Source: VAZQ01 sp963821505 (GTDB taxonomy: Bacteria; Pseudomonadota; Alphaproteobacteria; Rhizobiales; Xanthobacteraceae). From it: DNA of 64,000 bases. The stretch's first letter is position 1; each line of letters starts with the position of its first letter. Of this stretch, positions 18,104-26,699 are shown in pieces. Position numbers and translations under genes: made by a program. The stretch lies in the NCBI GenBank assembly GCA_963821505.1, contig CAWGEH010000010.1, forward strand, positions 310,001-374,000. Reading direction: 5' to 3'. The notes beneath the pieces were generated by a model. The model was not told the origin of the DNA, ran no database searches, and was given only the letters and a program-made list of their open reading frames with translations.

Positions 18104-18704
18104 GCCACTCTGCGCGATCGTGGCCCGCCCATGCGGCGGGGCATCGCCTGCGCCGATGGGCTGTAACCGCGGAGCAACAGGCGGCGATTTTGCGCGCCGG
18201 ATCGGCGCGGATCGCGGTCGAATACGCCATCAGCGCCCTCGATTTCATGACCGGTCTGCCCTCGCTCGGGACCTACAGCGCCTATCCGTTGCCCGGACGC
18301 ACGTTCATGGCAAAGGCGGGACTGACATTCTGACCGGTCACCGGCCGCCGTAGATCTGATCGTGGCGGGCTTCGCCCTGGCGGCGGCCAGGACATCGGCG
18401 AGCGCCTTGAACCGTTGTTGCGATTGGTTGGGACCACGTAAGGCGCAGCACCGATCGCACGGTACGCGCAGGGGCGGCCGGCGGACGGCGTGGCGGGGGC
18501 AAGACACAACGCCTGGTGAGCATGCGCACGCCGATGCTCCCCGCAATGTCGTGGCGCTTCGGCGCGTTGGCGCTCCGTTCGAGGCCGGGCGCAGACCGAC
18601 GAGCCAGATCAAAATGTACATCGCATCCGTGCCCCGCTAGGCTCGATTGGATCGGCTTGGGGGACCGCGCCTGGCGCGGAAGCCCGCGCAGGGGAGCGAC
18701 AGCC
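18104..18704. other. Gene-poor stretch
   Basis: No intact gene is supported in these 600 bp. A 77-codon frame at 18100-18333 has no recognisable similarity, and a TctC-like fragment lies on the minus strand. The block looks like decayed coding sequence. Confidence 0.45.
18358..18455 (-). pseudogene. Fragment of a TctC/Bug-type binding protein
   Basis: Two minus-strand frames read IGAAPYVVPTN (18455-18423) and then QQRFKALADVLAAARAKPAT (18420-18358). In intact Bug proteins these two segments follow each other directly: the Ile-Gly-Ala-Ala-Pro-Tyr strand, then a Leu-Ala-rich helix ending AKP. They are now in different frames and the rest of the gene is not detectable. The evidence is only about 30 residues, so confidence is low. 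Confidence 0.35.
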
Positions 18705-19409
18705 ATGAGCGATGATTTCGAAGACCATTGCTGGAAGGACGTCATCACGCCGGAGGTGCTGGAGGTCTATTCCTGCTATCGGCGCAAGGTCTTTGTCGGT
18801 CCGAGCCCGGCACTGCTGGCGGTCGATCTCTACGACGTCGTCTATCGTGGCGGGCCGCGGCCGCCGGCGGAGCTCGCCAGGGCGCATCCGAACAGCTGCG
18901 GCGAATACGCCCATGCCGCGATCGAACCGACCAGGCGACTGTTCGCCGCGGTGCGTGGCGCCGGCCTTCCGATTTTCTATTCGACCGGCGACGTGAGGGC
19001 GGAAAGCCGCCCCGGTCTGGTGACCGCGACCAAGCGCAACAGGCCGCCGGTCGATCCCGCCGATTACGCCATCCGGCCGGAGTTCAAACCGCAGCCGCAG
19101 GACGTCGTCATCACCAAACAGCGCGCCAGCGTGTTCTTCGGCACCCCGCTGGTTGCTCATCTCACCCAGCTCGGGGTGCAGACGCTGATCATCTGCGGCG
19201 AGAGCACGTCGGGCTGCGTGCGCGCGACCGCGGTCGATGCCTATTCCCACGGGTATCACGTCGTGCTGGTGGAGGAATGCTGCTTCGATCGCAGCATCCT
19301 GTCCCACAAGGTCAACCTGTTCGACATGCATCACAAATACGCGGACGTGATGCATGTCGACGAGGTGATCGCGCACCTCGACGGCATGGCCGTCAAGAAG
19401 GCGAGCTGA
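18705..19409 (+). CDS. Isochorismatase-family cysteine hydrolase
   Basis: The 234-residue protein carries the catalytic triad of the family: Asp in LLAVDLYDVVY, Lys in DVVITKQRASVFFGT and Cys in GESTSGCVRATAVDA. It resembles N-carbamoylsarcosine amidohydrolases and related C-N hydrolases more than true isochorismatases. ATG 18705 follows GGGGAGCG; the frame extends upstream without similarity. It precedes a deacetylase-fold hydrolase and an ABC importer in the same direction, suggesting a role in using a nitrogen-containing compound. Confidence 0.88.
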   Translation: MSDDFEDHCWKDVITPEVLEVYSCYRRKVFVGPSPALLAVDLYDVVYRGGPRPPAELARAHPNSCGEYAHAAIEPTRRLFAAVRGAGLPIFYSTGDVRAESRPGLVTATKRNRPPVDPADYAIRPEFKPQPQDVVITKQRASVFFGTPLVAHLTQLGVQTLIICGESTSGCVRATAVDAYSHGYHVVLVEECCFDRSILSHKVNLFDMHHKYADVMHVDEVIAHLDGMAVKKAS

Positions 19410-19429
19410 TCCGATGAATGGACGCTCTC

Positions 19430-19580
19430 CGCCTCATGCTGCGGAGCATCGCAACTTGGGGAAGTCCTCGCCGCCTGGACACGCTCGTCTGCGTTGCGAT
19501 GCGCCGCGAAGCATGAGGGCGCCCCACCCTTCGAGACGCGCGCACGCGGCTTCTCGAATTTGCGCCTTCTCGTCCGCGTT
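19430..19580. repeat. Intergenic inverted repeat
   Basis: The segment CTCATGCTGCGGAGCATCGC is mirrored by GCGATGCGCCGCGAAGCATG about 60 bp later, forming an imperfect hairpin between the isochorismatase-like and deacetylase-like genes. It is probably a dispersed repeat and not a terminator, since there is no T-run. Confidence 0.5.
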
Positions 19581-19627
19581 CCTCGGGGTGAGGGCGGAGC
19601 AAGGCAACTCCCGAGCGCGATGATGAC

Positions 19628-20512
19628 ATGAAACCCTCCCACTACGGCCCGTTCCCTTATTCCCCCATCATTCGACGTCCGCGTCTGGGCTGGCCGGACG
19701 GCGCGCATGTCGCCCTTTGGGTGATCCCCAATATCGAGTTCTTTTCGCTCATGGAGAAGGTGCCGGCCGGCTCGGGCGGCCCGGGCACGCCGGTGCCGGA
19801 CATTCCGTCCTGGTGCGCGCGCGACTACGGCAACCGGGTGGGCGTGTTTCGGCTGATGAAAGTGCTTGACCGCCACGGCATTCGCGGCACCGTTGCGCTC
19901 AACAGCGAGCTTTGCGCCCACCATCCCGAGATCATCGAGGAAGGCCAAAAGCTCGGCTGGGAGTGGATCGGCCACTGCGAGAGCAATACGCGCCGCCTCA
20001 ACGAGGCGTCGGCGGGCGAGGAGGCAGGCATCATCCAGCGCGCCCTGGCGACGATCGCGAAGGCAACCGGCACGCGGCCGGTGGGCTGGCTCGGCTCGGG
20101 CCTGCAGGAGACCTGGAACACGCTCGATCTGCTCGCGGCGGAGGGCTGCGAATATGTCTGCGACTGGACCAATGACGATCAGCCCTATCTCATGAATCTC
20201 GACGGCGGACGGCGTCTCATCTCCGTGCCTTACAGCCACGAGATCAACGACAAGCCGGTGTTCGAACGGGCCCATCGCACTGCCGACGAATTCCGGGAGA
20301 TGATCTGCCGGCAATTCGACGTGCTCTATCGCGAGGGCGCGGAATCGGGACGCGTCATGGCGATCGCGTTGCATCCCTATCTCACCGGGATGCCCCATCG
20401 CATCGACGCTTTCGACGCGGCGCTCGCCTATATCTGCGGGCACGCGCGTGTGTGGAAGGCAACAGGTGCCGAGATTGCGCGACATTATCGCGCGCAGATC
20501 GCCAACCAATGA
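19628..20512 (+). CDS. Polysaccharide deacetylase-fold hydrolase
   Basis: The 294-residue protein has a NodB-like fold with GVFRLMKVLDRHGIRGTVAL, ELCAHHPEIIEEGQ, WIGHCESNTRRL and ALHPYLTGMPHRIDAF. This pattern is that of the allantoinase/PuuE-like and related amidohydrolase-type branch, rather than cell-wall deacetylases: no signal peptide is present. The likely reaction is hydrolysis of a C-N bond in a small molecule. Placed between an isochorismatase-fold hydrolase and an ABC importer, it fits a catabolic unit for an N-heterocycle or ureide; this is inference. Confidence 0.87.
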   Translation: MKPSHYGPFPYSPIIRRPRLGWPDGAHVALWVIPNIEFFSLMEKVPAGSGGPGTPVPDIPSWCARDYGNRVGVFRLMKVLDRHGIRGTVALNSELCAHHPEIIEEGQKLGWEWIGHCESNTRRLNEASAGEEAGIIQRALATIAKATGTRPVGWLGSGLQETWNTLDLLAAEGCEYVCDWTNDDQPYLMNLDGGRRLISVPYSHEINDKPVFERAHRTADEFREMICRQFDVLYREGAESGRVMAIALHPYLTGMPHRIDAFDAALAYICGHARVWKATGAEIARHYRAQIANQ

Positions 20513-20522
20513 TGGAGTAGAC

Positions 20523-21500
20523 ATGATCATGGGCCGATCGCTGGGACATGCGTTGCGAGCGCTGCTCGCGGGCGCCGCAATCGCCGTCGCGCCGGCGGCA
20601 AAAGCGGAAACGGTGACCGTCGGCATGGTGGGCGCGGTCTCCTCCACCCATTGGCCGGTCTATATCGGCCTCACCAAGGGATATTTCGCCGCCGAAGACT
20701 TGAAGCTCGACCTTGTGTTCATCCAGTCGAGCGCGGCGCTGGTGCAGCAGCTCACCGCGGGCTCACTCGATTTGGCCCTGTCGACCGGGCTTGCCGATCC
20801 GATCCGCGCCATCGACAAGGGCTCGGCCATCGCCATCGTGCGCATCGAGATGCAGGCGCCACCGTATGCGCTTCTCGCCAAGCCCGCGATCAAGCACTGG
20901 AGCGACCTCAAGGGCAAGACCATCTCGATCGGCGGCCCGAAGGACATCACCCGCATCTATCTCGAGCGGATGGCGGGACCGAACGGCGTGAAGCCCGACG
21001 ACTATGATACTGTGTTCGCGGGCGCGACCTCGGCGCGCTTCTCGGCGCTGCAAGCGGGCGGCGTCGATGCCGCGCTCCTGCTTCCGCCGTTCAATTTCTA
21101 TGCCGAGTCGGCAGGCTTCACCAATCTCGGCCTCACCATCGACTATGCCCGCGAACTGCCGTTCGCCGGAGCGGTGGTCGGCCGCGCCTGGGCGACGTCG
21201 CACAAGACGACGCTCGCAAAGGTGCTGTCGGTCCACAACAAGAGCATGGCCTGGTTTTCCGACCCGCAGAACCGCGCCGAGGCAATCAAGATCATGGTGG
21301 ACGCAAGCCGGCTCAAGGAGCCGGACGTCGCGAAGTCCTACGACTTTCTCCACACCAACGGATTCTTCGAAAATACCGGGAAGGTCTCCAGGACCAAGAT
21401 GGGCGCGCTGCTCCAGGCGCTCAAAGCGCTCGGCGACGTGGAAGGCTCGACCGACGTCGAGCGCTTCGTGCTGCCGGGCGTGACCCAGCTGGCGGATTGA
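20523..21500 (+). CDS. ABC transporter substrate-binding protein, NitT/TauT type
   Basis: The 325-residue product has a signal peptide (LGHALRALLAGAAIAVAPAA, cleavage near AKAE). It shows the NMT1/THI5-like fold: VGAVSSTHWPVYIGLTKGYF, QLTAGSLDLALSTGLADPI, LKGKTISIGGPKDITRIYL. It should capture a small organic solute in the periplasm for the permease and ATPase that follow. The start is ATG 20523 (a second ATG at 20529); it begins 10 bp after the deacetylase-like gene, so the genes are probably co-transcribed. The ligand is not known. Confidence 0.9.
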   Translation: MIMGRSLGHALRALLAGAAIAVAPAAKAETVTVGMVGAVSSTHWPVYIGLTKGYFAAEDLKLDLVFIQSSAALVQQLTAGSLDLALSTGLADPIRAIDKGSAIAIVRIEMQAPPYALLAKPAIKHWSDLKGKTISIGGPKDITRIYLERMAGPNGVKPDDYDTVFAGATSARFSALQAGGVDAALLLPPFNFYAESAGFTNLGLTIDYARELPFAGAVVGRAWATSHKTTLAKVLSVHNKSMAWFSDPQNRAEAIKIMVDASRLKEPDVAKSYDFLHTNGFFENTGKVSRTKMGALLQALKALGDVEGSTDVERFVLPGVTQLAD

Positions 21501-21538
21501 CCCCGCCCGGCGGCGACGAGGGGGCGGTGCAGCGGTCG

Positions 21539-22318
21539 ATGGAATCGCGCGAGCCGTTGCGGATCAGGTTGCCGCGCTTCTCGGCCGCAGGCCTGCTTTC
21601 GGTCCTGGGCGGGCTTCTGCTCTGGGAGCTGATCAGCCGCTTTCTGGTCGCCAACGCGCTTTTTCTGGCCGCCCCCTCGCAGATATTCGCGGCAATCGTG
21701 GCGCTGGCAAAAAGCGGCGAGCTGTGGCGGCACATGTGGATCAGCGCGATCGAATTCGCGCTCGGCTACGTGATCGCGAGCGTATTGGGGGTTGTCGTCG
21801 GCTTCGCCATGGCCGAGAGCGCCACCATGAAACGTGTGTTGCAGCCGTGGATCTCGGGCCTTTACGCCACGCCGACGATTGCCCTTGCCCCCTTGTTCAT
21901 CCTCTGGCTCGGGATCGGCATCTGGTCGAAGGTGCTGGTGGTCATCTTCCTGGTGCTGTTTCCGGTCACCATCAATACCGAGGCCGGACTTCGCACCACG
22001 AGCGAGCGGCTGATCGAGATGCTGCGCTCCTTCGGTGCGACGCCGCGGCAGATTTTCTTCAAGGTCTCGCTGCCGTCGGCGGTGCCCTTCATTCTCGCCG
22101 GCCTCAAGCTCGGCATCGGCCGCGGCCTGATCGGCGTGGTGGTGGCGGAGCTGTTCGGCTCGCGCGCGGGGCTCGGCCGCCTGATCGCCCAGTCGGCGGA
22201 CGCCTTCAACATGCCGGAGCTGTTTGCCGGCGTGGTGGTGCTGGCAGCCGCCGGGATCGCGCTCACCGCCGGCTTCGGCTGGCTCGAAAACCGGCTCGTG
22301 CCGTGGACCAAGGACTAG
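21539..22318 (+). CDS. ABC transporter permease, NitT/TauT type
   Basis: The 259-residue integral membrane protein has about six hydrophobic helices and the SsuC/TauC-type EAA loop (RLIEMLRSFGATPRQIFFKV, then LPSAVPFILAGLKLGIG). It forms the membrane channel of the importer. ATG 21539 is used; a TTG at 21497 would overlap the binding-protein stop and add 14 residues. It is followed 9 bp later by the ATPase gene. Confidence 0.92.
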   Translation: MESREPLRIRLPRFSAAGLLSVLGGLLLWELISRFLVANALFLAAPSQIFAAIVALAKSGELWRHMWISAIEFALGYVIASVLGVVVGFAMAESATMKRVLQPWISGLYATPTIALAPLFILWLGIGIWSKVLVVIFLVLFPVTINTEAGLRTTSERLIEMLRSFGATPRQIFFKVSLPSAVPFILAGLKLGIGRGLIGVVVAELFGSRAGLGRLIAQSADAFNMPELFAGVVVLAAAGIALTAGFGWLENRLVPWTKD

Positions 22319-22327
22319 GGCCCCGAC

Positions 22328-23104
22328 ATGGCGCCGAAGCTGCAAGCCCGCGATCTCGGAAAGACCTTCGGCGACTTGCACGCGCTGCAAGCGATCAACC
22401 TTGCGGTCGAGCATGGCGAGTTCATCTCCGTCGTCGGCCCGTCGGGCTGCGGCAAGACCACGTTCTTGCGCATCGTCGCCGGGCTCGAGCCGGCAAGCGC
22501 GGGCGACGTGCTGCTCGACGGGCGCGCGGTGCGCGGCCCGGGCGGCGACCGCGGTTTCGTGTTTCAGTCCGACAGTCTGCTGCCGTGGCGCACGGTATTC
22601 GCCAATGCGATCATCGGGCGCGAGGTCGCGGGTCGGGTCGGGCCGGCGGAACGGCGGCGAACCATGGAGCTCCTGAAGCTGGTCGGGCTCGAAGGGTTCG
22701 AGAACTACCATCCGCGCCAGCTGTCGGGCGGCATGCGCCAGCGCGTCAATCTCGCCCGCGCCCTCGCGATCGACCCGCAAGTCTTGTTGATGGACGAGCC
22801 GTTCTCCTCGCTCGACGCGCAGACCCGCGAGATCATGCAGACCGAGCTGTTGCGCATCTGGGAGCAGGGCCGCAAGACCGTCTTGTTCGTTACCCACCAG
22901 ATCGACGAGGCGGTGTTTCTGTCCGACCGCGTGCTCGTGTTCGCGCGCCGGCCCGGCCGGCTATTGGAGAGCGTCGCGATCGAGCTGCCGCGTCCGCGCG
23001 CGCTCGCGATCAAACGCACGGCCGAATTCGTGCGCTACGTGGATCACATCTGGCGGTTGATCGAGGACGACGTGCGCGCCAGCGTGATCGAGGAGAAGGT
23101 GTGA
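22328..23104 (+). CDS. ABC transporter ATP-binding protein, NitT/TauT type
   Basis: The 258-residue ATPase shows Walker A VVGPSGCGKTTFLRI, the Q-loop GFVFQSDSLLPWRTV, the signature RQLSGGMRQRVNLARAL, Walker B VLLMDEPFSSLD and the H-loop VLFVTHQIDEAVFLSDRV. It is SsuB/TauB-like and completes the import system started at 20523. Confidence 0.94.
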   Translation: MAPKLQARDLGKTFGDLHALQAINLAVEHGEFISVVGPSGCGKTTFLRIVAGLEPASAGDVLLDGRAVRGPGGDRGFVFQSDSLLPWRTVFANAIIGREVAGRVGPAERRRTMELLKLVGLEGFENYHPRQLSGGMRQRVNLARALAIDPQVLLMDEPFSSLDAQTREIMQTELLRIWEQGRKTVLFVTHQIDEAVFLSDRVLVFARRPGRLLESVAIELPRPRALAIKRTAEFVRYVDHIWRLIEDDVRASVIEEKV

Positions 23105-23251
23105 CTTTTCGTCCCCTTTGCCCGCGATAGCGGGCGGCCCATCCCGGACGGTGTTGCGCACACGGCGGAGCCGTGCTTCTTCCGCAACCAAAATCGGGCT
23201 ACCGGGTGGGTGCGCCCCTTCGGCGGGGCGGGAACGCAAGGGAAGGCAGAC

Positions 23252-24244
23252 ATGATCGACATCCGCATCACGCGGCGGCAGTTCAACACGGGCCTCGCCA
23301 GCTCGGCGGCAGTCGGGATGTTTCCGGCATTCGCGCGCGCCCAGCAGAACTACCCCAATCGCCCGGTTCGCTTCATCCTGCCCTTCGGGGCGGCGGGCGT
23401 TGCCGACATCACCTCGCGCATCGCGGCGGAGAAGCTCGGCGACAAGCTCGGACAACGGTTCGTCGTGGAAAATCAGCCCGGGCCGGGCGGCATCGCGGCG
23501 GCGCGCGCGGTGCTGTCCCAGGCGCCGGACGGCTATACGCTCGGCCTCGTCACCAACGGCACGTCGATCAGCGCGGCCATCTACAAGGCGCTGCCGTTCG
23601 ATCCCGTGAAGTCGTTCGCCACCATCTCGACCATCGGCTCGTTCGACCTCGTCTTCGCCACCAATGCCGAGTCCGAGTTCAAGACGCTGCCGGACTTCAT
23701 TAAGACGGCGCGCGAGCAGCCGGGCAAGCTCAATGTCGGCACCATCAATGTCGGCGGCACCCAGAATCTTGCAGCCGAGCTGCTCAAGTCGCTGGCCGGG
23801 GTCAACTTCCAGATCGTCCCGTATCGCGGCACGCCCGATGTCATCGTCGCGCTGCTGCGGAACGACGTGCAGATGCTGGTCGAGTTCTATGCTCCGATCA
23901 AGCCGACGCTGCTTGACAAGAAGATCCGCGCCGTGGCCACGTCCGGGACCAAGCGCTCGCCGTTTTTCACCGACGTGCCCACCGCCGCGGAAGCCGGCGT
24001 CCCCGGATACGAGGTCGTTTCGTGGAACGGGCTGTTTGCGCCGGTCGGCACCCCGGCGGAAATCATCAATCTGTTGAACAAGACGATTCGCGAAATCCTC
24101 GCGATGCCCGACGTGAAGCAGCGCTACGCCGACCTCGGGATCGAAGCCAGGGCCAGCACGCCGGAAGAATTGAAGGCCCGGCTGTCCGGCGATATCGCCA
24201 AATGGGCGGCAGTGATCGAGCGGGCCGGCATTCCCAAGCAGTAG
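23252..24244 (+). CDS. TctC/Bug-type solute-binding protein
   Basis: The 330-residue protein has a twin-arginine-like N-terminus (TRRQFNTGLASSAAVG), then the tripartite tricarboxylate receptor fold: YPNRPVRFILPFGAAGVADI, VENQPGPGGIAAARAV and VPTAAEAGVPGYEVVSWNGL. Bug proteins bind carboxylates or amides; many lack cognate TctAB membrane proteins, as here. GGGAAGG precedes ATG 23252. It follows the ABC importer after 147 bp and may serve the same pathway as an extra binding protein. Confidence 0.92.
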   Translation: MIDIRITRRQFNTGLASSAAVGMFPAFARAQQNYPNRPVRFILPFGAAGVADITSRIAAEKLGDKLGQRFVVENQPGPGGIAAARAVLSQAPDGYTLGLVTNGTSISAAIYKALPFDPVKSFATISTIGSFDLVFATNAESEFKTLPDFIKTAREQPGKLNVGTINVGGTQNLAAELLKSLAGVNFQIVPYRGTPDVIVALLRNDVQMLVEFYAPIKPTLLDKKIRAVATSGTKRSPFFTDVPTAAEAGVPGYEVVSWNGLFAPVGTPAEIINLLNKTIREILAMPDVKQRYADLGIEARASTPEELKARLSGDIAKWAAVIERAGIPKQ

Positions 24245-24390
24245 CGGCCGTCGGGCTCGCGCCCCGTGCTTCGGCAGCGCCGTCGAACCGGCTCAAGCCG
24301 GTTGGAGAACAGCAGGATGAGCGCAGGGAGATCAGAGCGGATGCAGACGGGAGGACGCCGACTTGGCGGCCATCGTGCGCCGGGTCGGAA

Positions 24391-24465
24391 TGGTGCCGGG
24401 TGAGAGATTTGAACTCCCGACCAACGGTTTACAAAACCGCTGCTCTACCGCTGAGCTAACCCGGC
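24391..24465 (-). tRNA. tRNA-Thr (anticodon TGT)
   Basis: The minus strand reads GCCGGGT as the 5' acceptor arm, a D-arm with GCTCAGCGGTAGAGC, the anticodon loop TTTGTAA (anticodon TGT), a T-arm with GGGAGTTCAAATCTCTC and the 3' acceptor ACCCGGC followed by A and an encoded CCA. All stems pair. It reads ACA codons. Its upstream (right) side begins an accessory patch. Confidence 0.95.
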
Positions 24466-24822
24466 TTCTGTTTGAAATTGCTTAGCTTTTGTGTTCTCGA
24501 ACGAGAACATTGCCAGCGCATTGCTACCCTTTGAGTTTCTGTAGGGCGGCCTGCAGGCTGGCGTCAACCCGGGCCGCAGCGTCGGCCTGCATCCCCGGCA
24601 GTCCGCGATAGCGTGGGCACGTTCTCCTTCAACAGTTCAATCCGCTTGCTGACTGGCGTCCGGCGGAAAATCTCAAGGAAATCTTCAAGGAGATTTCAGA
24701 CCGGCGACAGCCGGGCCTCAAGCGTGTCCTTCTGTCGGCCGCTAAGCATGCGGGTACGTGGTCGAGCAACTATTCGACCCCGGTCAAAGTCAACTACGCT
24801 CAAACCATTGAGGATCAAATCC
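24466..24822. other. Decayed sequence next to tRNA-Thr
   Basis: No intact gene is supported in these 357 bp. On the minus strand about 32 codons ending at 24524 (RYRGLPGMQADAAARVDASL and onward) read like the C-terminus of a protein. On the plus strand one frame reads NLKEIFKEISDRRQPGLKRV. Both are cut by stops. This is consistent with remnants of a mobile island, but I could not identify either fragment. Confidence 0.4.
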
Positions 24823-25014
24823 ATGGCCAACTTCTCGGATACAGACAAGCGGCCCGCGAGTGGAGAGAATCGCAAAAAGGCCGGCTCGTCCGCCCCGAAA
24901 CGCAAAAGCGGCACATTGCCCGAAAGGGACGAATTGCCCGAGTTGGAACTGGGCAAAATTGGCGGCGGAGTAATGGATGATCCGTGTGCGGGCGGACAGT
25001 ATCGCCGTCGCTGA
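24823..25014 (+). CDS. Small protein with a C-terminal double-glycine-like motif
   Basis: The 63-residue product begins MANFSDTDKRPASGENRKK, is rich in Lys, Ser and Glu, and ends with LPERDELPELELGKIGGG followed by 14 residues with one Cys (VMDDPCAGGQYRRR). GAGGA at 24809-24813 lies 8 bp before the ATG, supporting the start. The E-L-x(n)-G-G pattern resembles leader regions of peptide precursors cleaved after Gly-Gly, but no peptidase or transporter gene is visible. It is followed 14 bp later by a cupin-fold gene. A different reading frame over the same DNA also looks protein-like, so confidence is moderate. Confidence 0.45.
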   Translation: MANFSDTDKRPASGENRKKAGSSAPKRKSGTLPERDELPELELGKIGGGVMDDPCAGGQYRRR

Positions 25015-25028
25015 CTTGCGGAAAATCG

Positions 25029-25535
25029 ATGATGTCGTACACGCTCGACCAATTTGCAGCCGAGTGTCATCGCATCCTCGCCACCGATTCCGGATCGGAA
25101 GGACGCGAACGGGTACGAGCGCTGCTCGGCGAGGTCTGCAGTGACGAGGCGTTTGTCGCCACGTATCTGAGCGACCACGTGTCCACGCGACAGATTCTCT
25201 ACGAGGATCCTGAGCTGGGCTTCTGCATTGTCGGTCACGTCGAGCATAGCTCGCGGCAAAGCAGGCCGCACGACCACGGCCCGACCTGGGCGATCTATGG
25301 GCAGGCGGCGGGCGAGACCGTCATGACCGACTGGGGGATCGTCTCGCCGCCGCCGAGCGAAGGTCTAGCGGGCAAGGCGCGGCGCTTGCGCGACTACACG
25401 CTGACGCCGGGCAGCGCTCAGGTCTACAATGAGGGTGACATCCACTCGCCGCAGCGCAATGGCCCGACGCGATTGCTGCGCATAGAGGGCTGCAATCTCG
25501 AACATATTTCCTCCGCCTTTTTCGAAGCGGTCTAG
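25029..25535 (+). CDS. Cupin-fold protein, cysteine dioxygenase-like
   Basis: The 168-residue protein shows the metal site of the cysteine dioxygenase/cupin superfamily: RPHDHGPTWAIYGQAAGETV (His-x-His and Glu) and a later His in YNEGDIHSPQRNG. Such enzymes bind Fe(II) and oxidise thiols or small acids, and many are uncharacterised. Start is ATG 25029 or 25032. It follows the small double-glycine-like gene after 14 bp, so they may be one unit. The Tyr-Cys cofactor of mammalian CDO cannot be judged from sequence alone. Confidence 0.75.
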   Translation: MMSYTLDQFAAECHRILATDSGSEGRERVRALLGEVCSDEAFVATYLSDHVSTRQILYEDPELGFCIVGHVEHSSRQSRPHDHGPTWAIYGQAAGETVMTDWGIVSPPPSEGLAGKARRLRDYTLTPGSAQVYNEGDIHSPQRNGPTRLLRIEGCNLEHISSAFFEAV

Positions 25536-25739
25536 CCGGCCGCAGCCTCGAGACCGCGAAGACGCTCAGGCCCGATATCCCGCCGTCGCTGCTTGCCCGC
25601 GCCGACGAGGTGATCGAGTGAGGCAGGATTCTACCGGCACATCGTGTCGGAGCGTCGCACTGTCGTTCCGGGGCACCGAATAGAACGGGCCAGCATGAAG
25701 TGGCCGTGAGTGCATCTAGGGGTCCGGAATATTGACTAG

Positions 25740-26558
25740 GGCCTGTTGGGATTTAGGATTCTCATCCGTGCTTGATTGTGATTCAAGCTTTGAATGGACC
25801 GATTCGTTTTGACTGACGCCCAATGGGCGAAGATGGAGCCGCTTTGTCTTGGCAAGCGGAGCGACCCCGGCCGCAGCGGCGAGGACAACCGACGATTTGT
25901 TGAGGCGGTCCTGTGGATCGCCCGAACCGGCAGCCCGTGGCGTGATCTGCCGCCCTCGCTGGGCCACTGGAACAGCGTATTCACGCGCTTCCGCGACTGG
26001 GCGAAGGCCGGTGTCTGGAAGCGACTGTTCGACGCCGTGTCCGACGATCCCGACATGGAATACGCCATGATCGACGCCACGATCATCAAGGTCCATCGCC
26101 ACGGACAGGGCGCAAAAGGGGGACCCAAAGCCAGGCGATCGGCCGTTCGAAAGGCGGTATGACCACCAAAATCCTGGCCCTCACCGATGCGCTCGGCAAT
26201 CTCGTGCGCTTCGTGCTTCTGCCGGGACAGCGCTTCGACACGGTGGGCGTGCCGCCGCTCATCGAGGGATTGGCCTTCGACGCGCTGATCGCCGATAAGG
26301 CGTTCGACAGCAACATCATCATCGCCGATCTCGACGCGCGCGGCGCCAAGGCCGTGATCTCCCAGCATCCGCGTCGCGCAAAGCCTCTCCCCCTCGACCA
26401 GGAGATGTACAAATGGCGGCATCTCATCGAGAACTTCTTCGGCAAGCTCAAGGAGTTCAAACGTATCGCAATGCGCGCCTGCAAGACCGATCAGAGCTTC
26501 GCCTCCATGATCCATCTGGTCGCAGCCGTGATAAACTCGCGATGAATCCCAACAGGCC
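25740..26558 (+). mobile_element. IS5-family insertion sequence (IS427-like group)
   Basis: An 819-bp element bounded by perfect inverted repeats GGCCTGTTGGGATT (25740-25753) and AATCCCAACAGGCC (26545-26558). CTAG stands on both sides (25736-25739 and 26559-26562), a likely target duplication. It carries a two-frame transposase. The right-hand CTAG is also the first four bases of a palindromic repeat, so the element inserted exactly at that repeat's edge. Confidence 0.9.
25794..26545 (+). CDS. IS5-family transposase, two frames with probable -1 frameshift
   Basis: The first frame (25794-26162) encodes a helix-turn-helix-like N-terminus and the first catalytic Asp (EYAMIDATIIKVHRHG). The second (in frame with 26159-26545) encodes ADKAFDSN with the second Asp and the HLIENFFGKLKEFKRIAMR region with the catalytic Glu. 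In the second frame, QSQAIGRSKGG continues upstream over the end of the first, so a -1 shift near the AAAAGGGGG run at about 26113-26121 would join them. Programmed frameshifting is usual in this IS group. Both parts look intact, so the element may be active. Confidence 0.85.
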
Positions 26559-26665
26559 CTAGAGCGCATCCCGATTGGGTCGAATCGTGATGCGCTCTAG
26601 ATTCTTCGATTTTGCGCATGTTCTGTTCGGAAAACCGGTTCCCACTTTTCCGGAACATGCGCTAG
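26559..26665. repeat. CTAG-bounded double-hairpin repeat, full copy
   Basis: First hairpin CTAGAGCGCATCCCGATT returning as GTGATGCGCTCTAG; second hairpin GCGCATGTTCTGTTCGG returning as TTTTCCGGAACATGCGCTAG. It is almost identical to the copy at 50192 and inverted relative to 36457. The IS element ends at its left CTAG. Confidence 0.95.
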
Positions 26666-26699
26666 GGGCAAACGGCGAAGACCGGGAAGCATGGGCGCG

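Noticed and set aside
18100..18333. 77-codon frame overlapping the cutA stop
   Set aside because: It begins with GTG inside cutA, lacks a ribosome site of its own and shows no recognisable similarity; treated as part of decayed sequence.
21338..22897. 519-codon frame antisense to the ABC importer genes
   Set aside because: Spans three real genes on the other strand; no start signal and no domain.
24613..24822. Upstream extension of the small Gly-Gly protein
   Set aside because: The frame is open but extremely Arg/Ser-rich, and GAGGA directly before 24823 supports the shorter start.
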